Assembly: GCA_023078685.1 (NCBI GenBank)
Contig: JALGAS010000002.1
Span: forward strand, 1,364,001 to 1,428,000
Length of the DNA stretch: 64,000 nucleotides
Origin: Neopestalotiopsis rosae
Lineage: Eukaryota; Ascomycota; Sordariomycetes; Amphisphaeriales; Sporocadaceae
Reading direction: 5' to 3'
Shown here: piece after piece, positions 12,073-22,549 of the stretch
Layout: the number at the start of each line of letters is the position of its first letter
Position numbering within the stretch: the stretch's first letter is position 1
The notes under the pieces: generated by a model
What the model was told of the DNA's origin: nothing
Database searches by the model: none
What the model saw: the letters and a program-made list of their open reading frames with translations, nothing else
Position numbers and translations under genes: made by a program

Positions 12073-15000
12073 TGAATTGTGATGGATTGGCTGGCAGCGA
12101 ATGATGGATGCAAATGATGGAACTTGATGATACCTATTTCCGCGCGCTCGGAGTCTCCGAAATCTGCATGTATTCAACGGCTGTTGTACACACAAGAATG
12201 ATTATATAAACAGCCCTGTTGTATTTGTTTACTCGGACTCTTCTTACGTCATGTCCGACTTTGCATTACTATAATAATAATTTCATGGTCCTTTTGGTTT
12301 ATCCGCTCGTCCAGGGCACTGTCAGGTTGACTATAATTGACTATAAGGTATTAGTTCGGGCTACTGATGCAGGTGTCCTCGTGCGCCAGTACTTTTTCGC
12401 CAGCCCACTCATGAAAACCGTGCCTGGAGAACCGGAGATGTTCACTTCACTTAGCCTAAAGAGTTAATCGCCCTACCGAGTCTGAGATCAGGAAACAAGA
12501 ATGCGCTGGCTCTGTCTTCGACCTTGAATAGGCTTGAATATTTTCTAGATACCGACCTTGCTTCTGCACTGTATACGGGCAAAGCCAAGCAGCGGACGTC
12601 TGCTCCGCACCAATGGATTCCGATAACCCGCAGCATTGGTCCATGCTATACCTGTCTACATGGTACGTATAATAGTGAGGGCACCGCCAGAAGAGGGATC
12701 GCCAAACCGCCCTTCACAAAGATCTACACACCTGCCCTGGACAAGGGACGTCAGTCGCTTCGTCCTTGCAGACCAACTAGCACGTCAGTTTTCTCCTCCG
12801 GTAAACCGGATCCGGTGTTAGTTTGCTTCTTTGCCATGTGGCCTTGACTGTCTTCCGACGAATCGCATCCCATTCCATCATTGGCAGCGGCAAAGACAAA
12901 CTGACACACTGACACCAAACCAGGAAATCTAGAAACGTTATCCGCCCCTACCTCTTCGGATTACTCTATGGTTTGTTAGTCAAAGGTGCTAGTATCATAG
13001 TGGCCCCTCCCCTCATCCCTCTTTTATTCATAAAATACATTACAGTAGTGCCATAATGCCATCTTACGATATAGCTAGTAAGATATGTGCCGACAATCGA
13101 TCTGGCCCAGTTGGTGCCGAGTCGGCGTTGCTGCCGGCGGCAACGTGCTTTTTTGCGGCGGGCATGCAAGTTTCTAACAGGGGTTTGGGGGTGGTTCGCT
13201 ATCGTCACTTCGGGGCCCGCTCCCCCTTAGGCCTGGCACTGGCAGTTCTGGCAGCATCACACCCATCTACCCACCGCCTACCCTGGCTCGTCTCGCCCTG
13301 GGGCCATTTTTGTGCTAGGTGCGGAAGCAAGAACCCTGGTCACTATGTGAACCCTTCTTGCGCACACTTTGTGAAGCACCCATCCAGTGCATCTAGATTA
13401 TACACTATTCCGTACCTGTAGACATGCCTCTGTTTTTGAGTTTCGTCTCTGCTTTCGCCTACAACCCTTCCAAGGGGATCCGAGTGGTCACTTCGTGCCT
13501 TTCAATGCAATGAACTTTTGTTAGTCTGCAGATGACTTTTGCCGCAAATGACCGGTGTGTAAGGCAATCGGCATCTTGACCGACTGTAATGAAAAATGCA
13601 GTTATGCGAAGGGTTCCTGAGGGGGCTCAAGATAGGCAAAAAAGAAAAAAGAATCGAGCATTTCAGCTCGTTCGGGTCTTAAACTAGAGACGAAAAGGAC
13701 CTACATACATGGTATGCATGCATTTCATACATATATAGGACGTACACATATACAAGACAGATGAATGAACAACCAACGTGGACAAATCATTCTCGCATTC
13801 AGATTTCATCTGCATTGTGCATCTCTGCTCGTGATAGCTTCTGCATCCTTACCCACGTCAATCAAGTCGCTACCATGGCATTGTTCCCCCCACTACCCGA
13901 GGCTTCCGCAGTAGCGCTCTGCACTGATTGACTGAGAGCTCTGAGCGGGAGGATTTGCCGCAGAAGACGGGGACCCGCAACTAATCAGCCATCGGAAACA
14001 TGATAGAATTGCTTGCCGGCATGGTGTAGTGCAGATCTCGTCGGTCAGTTCATCGGGGTTCGATTTACATGAAAATATGAGGCTCGCATACTTCGTACAG
14101 AGAATATGATATGTCGTGTAATGGTATAGACCAATGTGCTGCCTGGGCAGACAGTCCAAGACGCTTGTTTATGACAGTGATTGGGTCGTGACAAATTTTA
14201 ACTCCTTCTATTGAGAATGTGGTTGCTGCCATCTTTAGGTTATTCCCAAGTTCCATACGCCGGTTCGTTTTTCGCCGCACTCTCTTGGCCTTTTGAGTCT
14301 GCCTTTACTTCGTACCTGCGCACCGTTCTGCGAAACTCCGGGTGACTTGTTTCGGAATACTCCCGGTCTGTAGGCATCTGGTTGGATGAAGCAAGCAGCC
14401 AAAGCAGCTTACTACACATCAGACACTACATACTCTGTGCACACACACATACATATCTGCACACACTTTGACACTACCTACCTAGCAGACCTCTGACCCT
14501 TTTACCCCTCTATGGGCCACATGCATCATGAGACGCTGAAGGTTTGTAAACCCCAAACGGCCCTGCGACGACAGAGGCAGTTTGCAACAGTGTAAGTCAA
14601 GGCGAAGTTTCCCCTTTTGGGATCACAGATCACCTACTTTGGTCGATTGAGAGCTTGGCTTTGGTCCCCCGAGTCCCCGGGGCCGAATGAATGGCACCCA
14701 TCTCATTGCGACTTCCCCCAAACCTCCCCTTACCTGCTGCCACTCATGTTGCATGCATATGACTGGCGGCCTCTTTCTTTACTACAGCCAGGGAAAAGTG
14801 ATTGATTACCAAATTGCTCAGTAGAGACGTGCCTCTTCTCTGTTTGCCAGTCGTAATTTCGTGGAAATATTATTCATTTCCCGTCCTCCTCCATTGCCAA
14901 GACTCGTTTGTCGTAATCAACACTCCTCCTTCTCCCTTGCCGAGCCTCTAGGGAGCTACCTATCCTAGGTATCCGAGATATCCAGCAATCTGGCTGCTGG

Positions 15001-15541
15001 GCGCAACTCTTGTCAGCTTTCGCCCCCCTCGTGACAAGTTGCTTCGCCACGAAACACCCAAACGACTTGAGAGCCCATCACCGACCAGCCGTCCATTTAC
15101 AGACACGCATTCAAGCGAAACCCTAATTACTATTCCTTCTGGCGACTTCCATCACCCTCAACCACCAGTCAAAGCGATAAGATCAACCATATTCTTTTTT
15201 CGTTCGCAGTCCGTGTCCGTTATCGTGACCACTCAGCACTTGCGAAGCCATTGCACCACGTTGCCCTGCATCGCATACTAGCAGTAGTAATCTACTAACC
15301 TAGTACACACGGGAGCTGCCGCGGACCATCAGCCATCACCGGTCTCCTTCAAGCGCCCCAATCTGGTGATACGGAAACACGCATCCGGCCAATTCATCGC
15401 AAAAACAATACAGTCGCAACAGACAAGTCCCGTGCCGGCTTCCCGAATTTTTGTGTGATCAAATCACTACAACACGCCTAATCAATTTTTCCTTTTTTGT
15501 ACGACCAAAAGGAAAAAAATTTCTTTCGCCCAAAAACAACA
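12073..15541. other. Long intergenic region, leader of the CYSTM gene
   Basis: About 3.5 kb with no recognisable protein gene; the open frames are short (up to about 120 codons) and motif-free. The segment from about 14,300 to 15,540 is pyrimidine- and CA-rich (CACACACACATACATAT near 14,440) and contains C4T stress-element-like pentamers such as TACCCCTC near 14,508 and TCCCCTTA near 14,730. It looks like a long promoter and 5' leader for the small gene downstream, an inference from composition only. A non-coding transcript cannot be excluded. Confidence 0.45.
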
Positions 15542-15931
15542 ATGTCGAAACCTTACGATCAACCGCCCGCCTATGACAATGGCCCACAGCAGCCACAGGC
15601 CGCCTACCAGCAACCCTATAACACCGGCGCATATGGCCAACAGCAACAACAAGGACCGTATGGTGGTGGCAACGACGGATACTACCAATCGAATCCAAAC
15701 ATGGGATACTACAATCAACAACAAGGAGGTTATCCTCCTCCCATGAACGGGGGTGGATACCACAACCAGCAGCAGCAGGGCTACTACGGCCCTCCGCAGC
15801 AAGGCGGCTACTATCAGCAAGGATATCCGCCGCAAGGCCGGTATCAGGATGATCGCAGTTCGGGGCCCGGTTGCCTAGAGGGTGTGCTCGCTGCTCTTGC
15901 TTGCTGCTGCTGTTTGGACCTCTTGTTCTAA
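15542..15931 (+). CDS. Small CYSTM-type membrane-tail protein, Gln/Tyr/Gly/Pro-rich
   Basis: A single-exon protein of 129 residues. The first ~105 residues are a low-complexity tail built of Q, Y, G, N and P (NQQQGGYPPPMNGGGYHNQ). The last ~20 form the Cys-rich transmembrane module GCLEGVLAALACCCCLDLLF, which is diagnostic of CYSTM proteins. Family members (small fungal and plant stress peptides) are membrane-anchored by this C-terminal helix with the tail in the cytosol and are often induced by stress; that role is family knowledge, not visible here. The start (MSKPYDQPPAY) is chosen over an in-frame ATG 45 bases upstream because MSKPYD with its PPAY motif is the usual beginning. Convergent with the FAD monooxygenase. 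Confidence 0.85.
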   Translation: MSKPYDQPPAYDNGPQQPQAAYQQPYNTGAYGQQQQQGPYGGGNDGYYQSNPNMGYYNQQQGGYPPPMNGGGYHNQQQQGYYGPPQQGGYYQQGYPPQGRYQDDRSSGPGCLEGVLAALACCCCLDLLF

Positions 15932-16598
15932 ACGGGCTATTGCAAAAGACCTTTGCCGTGGCGGAAATGATTCCGAACCCCCCAGGCGGTTGTAGATGGC
16001 GGACTCGTGTAAGATGGGAAGACGAGGGAAGACCAGGGCCTCAAAGGCCGTGAGGAGGAAGGTAGACTCCTCAACAGATTCTTTTTTGCGTCTGACTTGC
16101 GACGAGCATTCTTGGCTTCCGGCCAAATTGCCCACAACAGGTCGTATATCATCAAGCATTGCAACAGGCGTTACGGATAAGGTCGTTGTATGCCATCGTC
16201 TGGGACGAAGGCTGCCTTTTGAGTTGGCATTTGGCGACATGGAGTTTTCTCAATTTTCTCCTAGAGCTTCTGGCTCAGAGGAGTCATTGGACTTTTCGTT
16301 TGATACCAATACAAGTTTGTTTTATTCGCGTCTGTTGAATCAAGTTTCGTCACATGAATCTATCACCCTGTGCAAGACTTGACACGTTGTCGCTGATTCC
16401 CAGAGCCGATGGCCATTACTGGTATATCCTCGATTCAACAACCATCTCACACGTAAAGATTGCGTAATGGGTGCTAGGTGATATTTCATAAAAGTTATAA
16501 ACATGTATAAAATGTAAGCTATATAGACATTCATATATAACCCCTTTACCAACAACTCCTTGCAATGAATCTTCTTTGAACCAAATTTCCTTCTTCTT
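15932..16598. other. Convergent 3' spacer
   Basis: About 670 bases between the CYSTM gene (+) and the FAD monooxygenase (-). The half near the monooxygenase is AT-rich (TATAA-rich around 16,490-16,550), in keeping with its 3' end. No gene is seen. Confidence 0.55.
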
Positions 16599-18028
16599 CT
16601 ACGCCGTCGAAGCGTACAGCTCGTCAAACTGGTCCTGCGCATTCTTCATACAGTCGTGCGAGTAAATCATCTGCTGGACGTCGGGGCTGGCCCACTTGTC
16701 GGGGACGGGCTTGCCCTTTTCGCGGGCGGCGGCAAACATGCGGTCGCGCTCCTCGCGGGCGCTGCCCTCGCCCAGGTGCATGGCCTTGCCGTTGAGCGCG
16801 GCCAGGTTGACGAGGGTGTAGGCGCGGTCCTTGCGCAGGAGCTCGTAGACGCGGAGGGAGCGGGCGACGGCCTCGCCGCTGTTGACGCCCTCCTTGCCCA
16901 CGGGGGCCAGCGCCAGCGCCTCGGCCAGCACGGCGGCGTCCTCCATGGCGAGAGCGGCACCCTGCGCCAGGTGCGGCAGCGTCGGGTGGCAGGCGTCGCC
17001 GAGCAGGCAGGCGCTGCCGTAGGACCACTGCTCCAGGGGCTTCTGGGACCGCAGGCGCCACTCGCAGACCTCGCCCTCGGGCACCAGGTTCAGCATGGTC
17101 TGCACGACGGGGCAAAAGTCCTCGTAGACCTTCAGCATCTGGCTCTTGTCGCCCTTTGTGGTGTAGGTGGCGTTGGTGGTGGCGGCAAAGTTGGAGTCGG
17201 GCTGCGCCGTCGACAGGTTGTAGATGTTGTGGTTGGCGATGGGGTAGGCGACAATGTGCCGCTTCTCGCCGATCCAGCGCATGGCGCAGTTGGAGTCGAG
17301 CAGCTTGAGCAGCTCCGGGTACGGCTGGCACTGCTCGCGCGTGAGCATGATGCGGTAGGCGGCCTGGCCCGTGTCCTCGACGTCGGTGTCGATCTTGAGC
17401 TCCCGCAGCATGGCCGTCCGCGTGACGGACTTGATGCCATCGGCGCCGACCAGCACGTCGGTCTCAACTTCGTATGCCTCGCCGTCCCGCGGCTTGATGA
17501 CGAATCGGGGCTTGGCTCCGAACTCCAATACCTCTTGCAATGTCACGCCAAAGACGAACTTGATGGCGCTCTCCTTTTGACAGGCCTCGTAGAGACCACC
17601 GGCTAAACTCTCGCGGTGGCCGGTCATGTGGGGGTATCCGTACTTTTCCTCAATATCAGGCATCTCGACGTGCGTGAGCTCTTGGTTGTCCGAGCCGCGC
17701 ACGATGCTGGTTGCCAAAATGTTGGTCGCCTCCTTCTCGATGCGAGTGCCCTTGAAGCAGCCGAGCCGGTCCAGAATCCGCAGCATGTTGGGAGCTAATT
17801 GGATACCGGCTCCAACGAAACCCAATTGCGAGGCATTCTCGTATACTGTAATGTTCTTGAAGCCCTTCTTGGCGAGGGCGAGGGCCGTGGTCAAACCGCC
17901 CATGCCTGTGTGTATAAACCGAATTAGTCGCTATATCTCTATCGTATGGCCGTAAACCGTATCGGCCGAGCCGAGCAGAGCATACCTGCGCCGATCACAT
18001 CGACCTTGAGATCCTTGGGGTCCGCCAT
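16599..18028 (-). CDS. FAD-dependent aromatic monooxygenase, salicylate-hydroxylase type
   Basis: Predicted NAD(P)H- and FAD-dependent hydroxylase of the PHBH/salicylate hydroxylase family. Two exons on the minus strand: 18028-17986 and 17905-16599, joined over an 80-nt intron (GTATGC..ACAG) that splits the first glycine-rich loop, giving 449 residues. Landmarks: the dinucleotide loop VDVIGAGMGGLTTAL at the N-terminus, the DG motif VLVGADGIKSVTR near residue 170, and the FAD-ribityl motif GDACHPTLPHLAQGAALAME near residue 320. No signal peptide, so probably cytosolic. The substrate could be salicylate or another hydroxybenzoate, and such enzymes also occur in secondary metabolism. The coding sequence is strongly G/C-ending, which opens a long meaningless frame on the other strand. 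Confidence 0.88.
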
Positions 18029-19293
18029 CGTCCGTGGGTATAATAAATTGAAGAAACGTGTGAAAAGTATGAAAATGGAAAGAAGAGATAAACATAAAAT
18101 TCTAGATATAAGACTTTATATCAAAGTCAAAGTTGGAAAAGAGCCAGTAGTCTCGTCATGATTTTCAATGGCAGGCCTGTCGAAGGGGTAGGTATGGATA
18201 TTCATATATCCTCTCTCCTTGACGCGCAACACTGAGCCCATGGCTCGGCGCGGGCTGTGGGCTGTGGGGTTTGTAGTAGGCACTTATTTCCCCGGTGCGG
18301 GGTCAAGTAGTAGCCGTTCATAGTGCTATAAAGGAAAAGCTTATGGAACAATGAGCCATTGCCCAGGTGTAAATTGCCTAGAGGAATAGTATTGTGGATG
18401 AATATTGGAGCGTGATCATGCCTGGCTTAGGAAAGTGTGCCATGATTCCGAATAAGTGAGCCTACCTTGCAACCAATGTGAGTCTCTGACTGGTCGCAGC
18501 GGGCAAATAAATGCCCTTGAGAGTATGAGCCAGTTCGACGGAATTACTGCAACGATTACTCTTTGACTTGATGAAAAGTACGAGTCGAGCTTTAGCACGA
18601 TTCAACCAGTACCAGCGCCTTTACAGGAATCGGGCCCGCGTAACGAGTAGGACGGCGACGACAGAGAGGATAATGGGCTTGCTGTCCTAGGTAGATGGCA
18701 GTCCATTTTTTGGCGTCGGAATCTAGAAATACAACCGATAAACACCATGGAGGGGCAGTATCGGCGCAAGCTCGAGGCAAAAATACGTCACCTGTCGGTA
18801 CTAAATAGTGAGACCCCTGTTCCTGTTCCTGAAGCTGCTGGGGGCGGTCCTTCAGCGACAGTTTTGTGGGCTTGGCGGGTTGGCGGGCGAGGCGGGGGTG
18901 GTTTCGCTCCCTAAAGTGAGCCCGCCCTACACTAAATTCCTGTCTGTCCCCCCAATTGACTTTTTGGTGTATGGAGGGGTTGTTGTTTTTTGACACATGC
19001 ATGAACCTGCGTGCGCCTGTTTGCCGAATTCAACACTTTCCGGGACATTTATATCCCATCACAGACCGAGGGACTCTGTAGATCATTCAAACAAGGAGAT
19101 CGAGCTACAAGCGATATCTCCGAGTGCAGATACATCACTTACCTCCGAGCACACCTATCCTAGCTTCCTGATTCACCCAGTCACACGAGCGGAATAACAC
19201 CTCTCTCTCACACCGTGGGTTGGTAAAGGCCCGATCCCTAACTCCCCGAAAAAGCAGCGCAAGCCACCGACCCCTCCAAAAAGCCCAGCAACC
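18029..19293. other. Divergent intergenic region between FAD monooxygenase and ribokinase
   Basis: About 1.26 kb serving as promoter space for two divergent genes. An AT-rich stretch lies just upstream of the monooxygenase (18,040-18,130). The pyrimidine-rich segment directly before 19,294 suits a ribokinase leader. No gene or repeat is recognised. Confidence 0.5.
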
Positions 19294-20307
19294 ATGTCGA
19301 CCACAAAGGCGCCCCTCATCACCGTTCTCGGCTCTCTCAACATTGACCTGGTGTCCTATGTGCCGCACCACCCGCTGCCGGGCGAGACCCTGACGTCCAA
19401 CTCATTTGCCGTGTCACCCGGCGGCAAGGGCGCCAACCAGGCCGTGGCCTGCGCCAAGCTCTCGCGGTCCAAGAAGTCGTCTTCTTCATCTACCACCACT
19501 GCCACGAGCAGCAGCAAGAACAATGACGACGACGAGACGGCCCACGTCCGCATGGTGGGCGCCGTCGGCGCCGACACATACGGCGACATACTGCTGTCTA
19601 ACATGTCGGAGCACGGCGTCGACGTGAGCGGCGTGGCCCGCCAGCAGGACGGCAAGACGGGCATCGCCATCATCGTCGTCGACGAGCCCACGGGCCAGAA
19701 CCGCATCATCCTCAGCCCCGAGGCCAACCACTCGCTGCTGCCCGCGCAGTTTGCGCGCCTGCCCGGCCCCCGGCCCGATCTGCTCATCATGCAGCTCGAG
19801 ATCCCCCTCCCGACCGTGCTCCAGGCCCTCAAGGCTGCCAACGAGGACGGCGTTGATGTGCTGTTGAACCCGGCGCCTGCCGTACCGCTGCCCGACGAGG
19901 CGTACCGAGGCCTGGCACACCTGGTCGTCAATGAGACGGAGGCGGCTATCCTCGGCGGCGTCCCCGAGGCCGAGCTCGAGACCGAGGAAGGCCTGATCAA
20001 TGTGTGCAAGAAATTCCTGTCCAGGGGCGTCAAGAACGTCATTGTGACCCTGGGCGGCAGAGGCGTATTCTACATGAACAGTAAAGCCGAGTCGGGTCTC
20101 TTGCACGCCGAAAAGGCCAAAGTTGTGGATACCACGGCAGCGGGCGACACCTTTGTTGGTAGCTACGCCCTCGAAGTGGTGACCGCAAAAGCAAAGGGCA
20201 CGGATTGTGACATTGCAGCAGCCGTCAAAAAGTCAAACAAGGTTGCGGCAAAGACGGTAGAGAAGCTCGGTGCACAAGTCTCGATACCATGGCGTGATGA
20301 GCTATGA
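19294..20307 (+). CDS. RBK1: Ribokinase (PfkB family)
   Basis: ATP-dependent phosphorylation of D-ribose to ribose 5-phosphate in the cytosol. A single exon of 337 residues. PfkB landmarks: VLGSLNIDLVSYVPHHPLPG at the N-terminus, the substrate loop SPGGKGANQAVACAKL, then MVGAVGADTYGD. NPAP and LVVNETEAA follow in the middle, and the ATP/anion-hole motif VVDTTAAGDTFVGSYALE is near residue 280. Between the substrate loop and MVGAVGAD there is a low-complexity insert of about 25 residues (Ser/Thr run, then Asn/Asp) that bacterial ribokinases lack; it most likely loops out on the surface. Divergent from the FAD monooxygenase. Confidence 0.93.
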   Translation: MSTTKAPLITVLGSLNIDLVSYVPHHPLPGETLTSNSFAVSPGGKGANQAVACAKLSRSKKSSSSSTTTATSSSKNNDDDETAHVRMVGAVGADTYGDILLSNMSEHGVDVSGVARQQDGKTGIAIIVVDEPTGQNRIILSPEANHSLLPAQFARLPGPRPDLLIMQLEIPLPTVLQALKAANEDGVDVLLNPAPAVPLPDEAYRGLAHLVVNETEAAILGGVPEAELETEEGLINVCKKFLSRGVKNVIVTLGGRGVFYMNSKAESGLLHAEKAKVVDTTAAGDTFVGSYALEVVTAKAKGTDCDIAAAVKKSNKVAAKTVEKLGAQVSIPWRDEL

Positions 20308-20624
20308 TCGTAGATAATAAATAAAGTAAATGCAATCCAGCCGTGCTTACAATCCTGCCATCTGCGAATGAAACGCGTGGGGACATGGAATTATTACTCG
20401 TATTCACTACCCTATGAAGAAAGTCCTAAGCACTTGATTATATCTTTGTTTCCCTACACGTACCACCATCCGCCCAGACTCCACCTCTTGGTGGGAGATT
20501 TTCGGTCCTCACTCTCCTCTCGGACTTTTGATATCTGTTGCATGACATCTCGTGTCCTGTTTATTCCCCAGTGCGCCTCAATGATGGGCGCAAGATCATT
20601 GTCAATTACCGGTCGTGCTGATGA
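20308..20624. other. Convergent 3' spacer
   Basis: About 317 bases between ribokinase (+) and the unknown gene at 20,625 (-). Contains AATAAATAAAGTAAA just past the ribokinase stop, a plausible polyadenylation context. Nothing else is seen. Confidence 0.5.
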
Positions 20625-21710
20625 CTAAACAGAGGCTGGGTTGTGTCTTTTGACTGTGCCCGTCGCCATCGTCTTGAGTTGCGTCTGCGGGAATCCCGAG
20701 TGGGAGTATGACAGACTGACCTCTAAGAAATTGGTTCTCGTGTCTCCAAGATGGTGCTCCAAATCAGCAATTAGAACATCCGGCTCAAATGCATCCGCTG
20801 ATGGTTTCCGTGGAGTGCTTGACGGGCCGAGTCTCAAGAGGGCCAGTGTAAGATGGCTGGAGCCTGGGCTAATGCGCTTTGGGATCTCCCCATCCATCAA
20901 GTCCAAAATGGTATTGCCCTCAGTTGGTATGAGGTCCAGATGTGCCTCATAAAGGTGACCGTAAATCTGTCCAAAGACCTCAATGGCTACCCAAACCGTT
21001 GTTCCGCTGCTCTGTATTGTTGTCATCTCCGGGACAACTCTCACTTGTGGAATCAAGAGACTGGGCTCGATAAAAGGCTCAGTAGGCTCATGTAAGTACG
21101 ACTTCGGAATGTTTCCTCGGCGTTGGTCTTGCATTCCTAGACCATGACCATCAAAACATAGCGGCATCACTGGGTCTGGGTCGTAAGAACCCTCAGACGA
21201 GCTGCTTCCAAAATTTGATGCTCTTTCCTGAGACGAGTGAAAGCGTCCGGATTGATGAGATGGTACGGATCCAGTGCTAGAAACACTACTGTCCGTACTG
21301 TAACGTCGACAGGTGGCTCTAGAGGAAGATACACGGTCTTTGGAGAAAGAGCGCAGTCTCGACAATAGTTTGGGCGTCTGACTCCTCAGCAACCCATAAC
21401 TTGACGACTTTTCATGAGTCTTGTGACCAGTAGCCCGAGGCGTGACATTCAACGAGCTCATTTCACTAGGTCTCGGGTTCCGAGTGTTGTGAGGCTGGTG
21501 TGGCACAGGTCTAGGAGTTGCTTCGAAATCCTGGATAGAAGGGATATTGCCAACTTTGGATATATGCAGTGGGGGTGGGCTCAAAGACCACATGGCCAAA
21601 TTCGCACCTACATACTGCGAAGTTGGGCTGATCATAGTGGGGTGAGGACTTGAAATTGCTAGATCCCCAAAGTGAACGTTGGAGTTCATCTTGTCTTCCT
21701 CGGCGTCCAT
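20625..21710 (-). CDS. Unrecognised Ser/Pro-rich protein with a conserved-looking C-terminal domain
   Basis: A single open frame of 361 residues that I do not recognise. The first ~200 residues are disordered and rich in Ser, Pro and Arg (stretches such as SRLRSFSKDRVSSSRATC and STDSSVSSTGSVPSHQSG). The last ~140 look folded: beta-type alternation in QVRVVPEMTTIQSSGTTVWV and AIEVFGQIYGHLYEAHLD, then VLIADLEHHLGDTRTNFLEV. There is no signal peptide or membrane segment in this frame. The gene may have 5' exons reaching toward the small membrane protein at 22,060, but I found no intron pair that keeps all frames open. The start at 21,710 or the next Met (21,689) is therefore uncertain. Confidence 0.6.
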   Translation of the reverse strand: MDAEEDKMNSNVHFGDLAISSPHPTMISPTSQYVGANLAMWSLSPPPLHISKVGNIPSIQDFEATPRPVPHQPHNTRNPRPSEMSSLNVTPRATGHKTHEKSSSYGLLRSQTPKLLSRLRSFSKDRVSSSRATCRRYSTDSSVSSTGSVPSHQSGRFHSSQERASNFGSSSSEGSYDPDPVMPLCFDGHGLGMQDQRRGNIPKSYLHEPTEPFIEPSLLIPQVRVVPEMTTIQSSGTTVWVAIEVFGQIYGHLYEAHLDLIPTEGNTILDLMDGEIPKRISPGSSHLTLALLRLGPSSTPRKPSADAFEPDVLIADLEHHLGDTRTNFLEVSLSYSHSGFPQTQLKTMATGTVKRHNPASV

Positions 21711-22059
21711 GAGTCTTTGGTCTCTTATGGGATAGAATTGTCTAGCTCGACCCGATCTGCTGATCCTGACGCCTTAATCGAGTCTGTAAAGAACGAATGG
21801 TGTCGTAGAAACGTCGAATATGATGGAAGCAGCGCGACTTATAGTGATCACAACGCTGGAAAATCCGATCAAAGATACCTTCCCCAAAGGACAATCTCAG
21901 CATGAACCAAATATTGAGTCCAATATTCCATACGTTGCCTATGACTTTCAAAAACTTCCAGACGTTTGCGAGGATGATTCTTGGGTCAAGTGACATGTAA
22001 GCGACTGTAAAGACAGTCATTCTCTACCACTGGTGGTAGAGGACCAGGAGATGAGTTAT
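21711..22059. other. Unresolved stretch between two minus-strand open frames
   Basis: About 350 bases. A minus-strand frame open over 21742-22020 shares its phase with the membrane-protein frame upstream, separated by two stops, and is rich in Arg, Trp and Phe. In another phase, 22,062-21,990 reads as a natural Pro/Ser-rich tail. Both may be exons or frame-shifted relics of the neighbouring genes; neither is assigned. Confidence 0.35.
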
Positions 22060-22320
22060 CTACTGATTGTCTTGGGGCACCGTATTGTTGTCACCGGGTG
22101 GGCTCGGCCTGTTTTGCTCAATGTCGGACAGTTCGGAAGCACTGGAGTTTGTGACGGAGAGGCAGCTTCGGCCGAAGATACCACGCAGGCCAGATTTATG
22201 ATTTGGACCGAGATCGAACCCACGAATGATGACAGTCACAATCAATACGAAAAGAAGAACCAGAAAGATGGTGATTGCGGCGATAACTCCGGGATGGGGG
22301 GCAACTGAGTTTGAGGCCAT
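22060..22320 (-). CDS. Small predicted single-pass membrane protein
   Basis: An open frame of 86 residues from MASNSVAPHPG. One strongly hydrophobic helix follows (VIAAITIFLVLLFVLIVTVI, about residues 12-31) and then a polar tail rich in Ser, Asn and Pro ending at a stop at 22,060. The short extracellular N-terminus, helix and cytosolic tail are common in fungal sensor-like or unknown membrane proteins, and often mark only the first exon of a larger gene. A second ATG two codons upstream (22,326) is an equal choice. Whether it joins the 361-residue protein downstream is unresolved. Confidence 0.45.
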   Translation of the reverse strand: MASNSVAPHPGVIAAITIFLVLLFVLIVTVIIRGFDLGPNHKSGLRGIFGRSCLSVTNSSASELSDIEQNRPSPPGDNNTVPQDNQ

Positions 22321-22549
22321 ATACAACGTACACGATAGATGAACTGCTGGAATACTGAAAAAGTGCTTTCAAGATGTTCGTGAACTTCTGCTCAGGGTAT
22401 CATTGTGTTGTTGTTTATGTCGAGACACGCGAGGCCTTGACTCTACTTGCAGAAAACTAGGTGGACTCGATGTCATGTATGCCTGCATTTTGCGATGCCA
22501 AGCAGGGGCGGCCATGCTAGGTAAATGGTATCAGCAGGTGCTGCCTGCC

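Noticed and set aside
16656..17606. Long plus-strand open frame of 316 codons opposite the FAD monooxygenase
   Set aside because: It is a shadow of G/C-ending codons in the real gene; its product is Gly/Val/Leu repetitive with no motif.
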